A stretch of DNA of 8,161 nucleotides, from the NCBI GenBank assembly GCA_023425615.1, contig JAFACJ010000901.1:1-8161 (forward strand), read 5' to 3'. Below, piece after piece: positions 6,602 through 8,161 of the stretch (positions are counted from its first letter, which is position 1; each line of letters starts with the position of its first letter). The position numbers and the translations under genes are program-made. Origin of the DNA: Actinomycetes bacterium. Lineage in GTDB: Bacteria > Actinomycetota > Actinomycetes > Streptosporangiales > Streptosporangiaceae. The notes under the pieces are model-generated. The model did no database searches. It saw nothing but the letters and a program-made list of their open reading frames with translations, and was not told the origin of the DNA.

Positions 6602-7939
6602 ATGAGCACCACCGACATCGGCGCGGTGAACGCGCGCCGCCTGCAGACCCCCGGTGCGCAAGGCTGGGCCAGGTCACTGGACCCCGCCGACCCCGACCGC
6701 TACCTGACCATCACGGTCGACGCCCATGTCAGCGAACCCGCCGACCTGTGGCGCCTGGGCGGGCTGCCCGAGGAGTACCTGCCGCGCACCCCCCGCATCA
6801 CCGTCGACGAGGAGGGGCGCCAGTTCATCATCGTCGAGGGCCGCGAACGCCCCCAGCTCATCAAGGGCCGCCCCAAGGGCACCGAGTACGAGGCGCAGTA
6901 CGAGCGCGAGGGCCTCAACACCGGCGGCATGATGTGGAGCGAGAAGATGGAGCCGGACGACCTGCTCCGCATGCGCGCCGCGGCCACCGCCATCGCGGAC
7001 GAGCCCTCCCTCGGCCGCATCAAGGCCGACATGTACCGGGACGGCGTCGACGCCGCCATCGTCTTCGCCAACCGCTCCCAGAACATGTTCCTGACCCCCG
7101 ACCATGTCTTCGCCCACGCCATGGCCCACGCGTGGAACGTCTGGGCGCTGCACACCTACCAGCCGCACAAGGACCAGTTCATCGCCGCCGCGCAGCTTCC
7201 CATGGGCGACGTCGACCTCGCGGTGCGGGAGATCGAGTGGGCGGCCGAGCAGGGGTTCAAGGCGTTCAACATCCCCTGCGCGGTGCCCCGCGCCGGTGAC
7301 CCCGTCGGCTACAACCACCCCATGTACGACCGGGTCTGGGCCGCGCTCGAGGCCTCGGGACTTCCCGTGTGCATGCACGTGGCCACCGGAAAGGACCCGC
7401 GCGCCGCCACCGGCTCGGGCGGCGCGGTCATCAACAAGGCGGTCGGGTTCGTCCAGGGCACCATGGAGCCGCTGGCGCACCTGCTGGCCTCCGGTGTCTT
7501 CGCCCGCTTCCCCGGCCTGCGGTTCGTCACCGTCGAGGCCGACGTCGGCTGGGTCCCGTGGTTCCTGGAGGCCCTCGACCTCGCCTACTACAAGCACCAC
7601 ATGTGGGTGCGGCCCCACATGGAGGAGCCGCCCAGCCACTACTGGTACACCAACTGCTGGGGCTCCCTGCTGGAGGACAACGTCGGCCTCTACCTGGCGC
7701 GCGACTACAACATGATCGACCGCATCATGTGGTCCAACGACTACCCGCACCACGAGGGGACCTGGCCGCACTCCAAGGAGGCCATCGAACGGCAGCTCGG
7801 CGGGCTCCGGGAGGACGAGCGCGCCAAGCTCCTCGGCCTCAACGCCGCCGCCCTCTTCGGCTTCGACGCCGACCGGCTGCTGGAGCTGCGCGCCACCCCG
7901 CCGGACCCGGCCGCGGCCACCACGCTGAGCTTCGCCTGA
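6602..7939 (+). CDS. Amidohydrolase family protein (Amidohydrolase_2/COG2159 type)
   Basis: This 445-residue cytoplasmic protein has no signal peptide or membrane segment. It belongs to the metal-dependent TIM-barrel hydrolases and decarboxylases whose known members include ACMSD and gamma-resorcylate decarboxylase. Diagnostic segments are the strand-1 motif VDAHVSEPADLW (D40, H42, E45), NHPMYDRVWAALEASGLPVC with H259 just after, VEADVGWVPWFLEALD (about 311-326), and IMWSNDYPHHEGTWPHS with the probable catalytic D380 and H383. One H rather than HxH at strand 1 is usual in this subgroup. The ATG has AAGGA eight bases upstream. An N-terminal extension of about 35 residues precedes the barrel. 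Substrate and reaction (hydrolysis or decarboxylation) cannot be decided from sequence. It is divergent to the transporter and 97 bp upstream of a CoA-transferase, suggesting a catabolic operon. Confidence 0.88.
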   Translation: MSTTDIGAVNARRLQTPGAQGWARSLDPADPDRYLTITVDAHVSEPADLWRLGGLPEEYLPRTPRITVDEEGRQFIIVEGRERPQLIKGRPKGTEYEAQYEREGLNTGGMMWSEKMEPDDLLRMRAAATAIADEPSLGRIKADMYRDGVDAAIVFANRSQNMFLTPDHVFAHAMAHAWNVWALHTYQPHKDQFIAAAQLPMGDVDLAVREIEWAAEQGFKAFNIPCAVPRAGDPVGYNHPMYDRVWAALEASGLPVCMHVATGKDPRAATGSGGAVINKAVGFVQGTMEPLAHLLASGVFARFPGLRFVTVEADVGWVPWFLEALDLAYYKHHMWVRPHMEEPPSHYWYTNCWGSLLEDNVGLYLARDYNMIDRIMWSNDYPHHEGTWPHSKEAIERQLGGLREDERAKLLGLNAAALFGFDADRLLELRATPPDPAAATTLSFA

Positions 7940-8036
7940 TCCCTCCCCGCCGTTCACGGCCCCACGGCCCGGTGGGCACCGCGCACCGCGGACACGCCCG
8001 CCGGCCGCCCCCTCCCCCGCACAGCAAAGGATCCCC
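7940..8036 (+). other. Short spacer between amidohydrolase and CoA-transferase genes
   Basis: The 97-bp spacer contains no terminator-like hairpin longer than about 5 bp and no clear promoter. The two genes are therefore probably co-transcribed. AAAGGA near its end (8026-8031) is the ribosome site of the next gene. Confidence 0.5.
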
Positions 8037-8161
8037 GTGCCAGGCTTCGCGTTCCTCGACGGCGTCACCGTCATCGAGGTCTCCCAGTACGGCCCCGACG
8101 CGCTCGGCGGCCATCTCGCCGATCTCGGTGCCACCGTCATCAAGGTGGAGCCGGGTCAGGG
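8037..8161 (+). CDS. CaiB/BaiF (class III) CoA-transferase, N-terminal fragment
   Basis: Only the first 41 codons are in the window. The GTG at 8037-8039 has AAAGGA five bases upstream and gives VPGFAFLDGVTVIEVSQYGP followed by a segment ending HLADLGATVIKVEPG. The pattern LdGVxVIEvSq...LADLGAxVIKVEPG is the hallmark N-terminus of family III CoA-transferases, which move CoA between carboxylic acids. Full-length members are about 380-420 residues (or near 800 as tandem fusions), with a catalytic Asp beyond this fragment. The adjoining amidohydrolase and divergent importer suggest CoA activation of an imported or processed acid; the substrate is unknown. Confidence 0.85.
   Translation, partial: MPGFAFLDGVTVIEVSQYGPDALGGHLADLGATVIKVEPGQ

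Noticed and set aside
6189..6605. 138-codon plus-strand frame filling most of the intergenic region
   Set aside because: It has no ribosome site or recognisable domain, runs through the hairpin and two operator palindromes, and overlaps the start of the well-supported amidohydrolase gene. A small unknown protein cannot be fully excluded.
7963..7978. CCCAC/GTGGG inverted repeat after the amidohydrolase stop
   Set aside because: The stem is only 5 bp with no T-run, too weak to call a terminator.
6674..8143. 489-codon minus-strand frame across the amidohydrolase and CoA-transferase starts
   Set aside because: It spans two real plus-strand genes and the spacer between them and has no recognisable motif; it is a GC-bias shadow.

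Overview
The window is GC-rich with strong G/C bias at third codon positions. It carries actinobacterial-style protein families, GTG as well as ATG starts, and AAAGGA/GGAG ribosome binding sites. It most resembles the chromosome of a high-GC actinomycete; genus cannot be fixed from the sequence alone. No mobile element, CRISPR array, tRNA or rRNA is visible.

Left part (1-5992, all leftward): the three-gene operon of a branched-chain-amino-acid-type (HAAT/Liv) ABC importer. The first gene encodes a 921-residue protein fusing both permeases and one ATPase (LivH-LivM-LivG). One base after its stop comes the second ATPase (LivF), then a lipoprotein substrate-binding protein (LivK-like). Just past the livK-like stop lies a perfect 28-bp dyad, 1231-1258. 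It may be a terminator, but its centre also matches the core of the mycobacterial DosR/DevR box. Beyond it, also leftward and running off the window edge, is a gene for an actinobacterial XPB/Ssl2-like 'helicase-associated domain' protein.

Middle (5993-6601): a 609-bp divergent intergenic region, visibly less GC-rich than its flanks, with no convincing gene. It contains three copies of a 16-bp operator-like palindrome (TCGACAT-NN-ATGTCGA; two perfect, one with a single mismatch). One copy lies about 90 bp upstream of the transporter start, one about 75 bp upstream of the amidohydrolase start beside a candidate promoter, and one between them. A 10-bp-stem hairpin is also present.

Right part (6602-8161, rightward): an amidohydrolase of the Amidohydrolase_2/COG2159 type, then the start of a CaiB/BaiF (class III) CoA-transferase, cut by the window edge.

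Interpretation (inference): the divergent arrangement and shared operators suggest a substrate-responsive regulon. A Liv-type importer would take up an organic acid or related compound, and the amidohydrolase and CoA-transferase would process it. The substrate cannot be read from the sequence, and the regulator is not encoded in this window.
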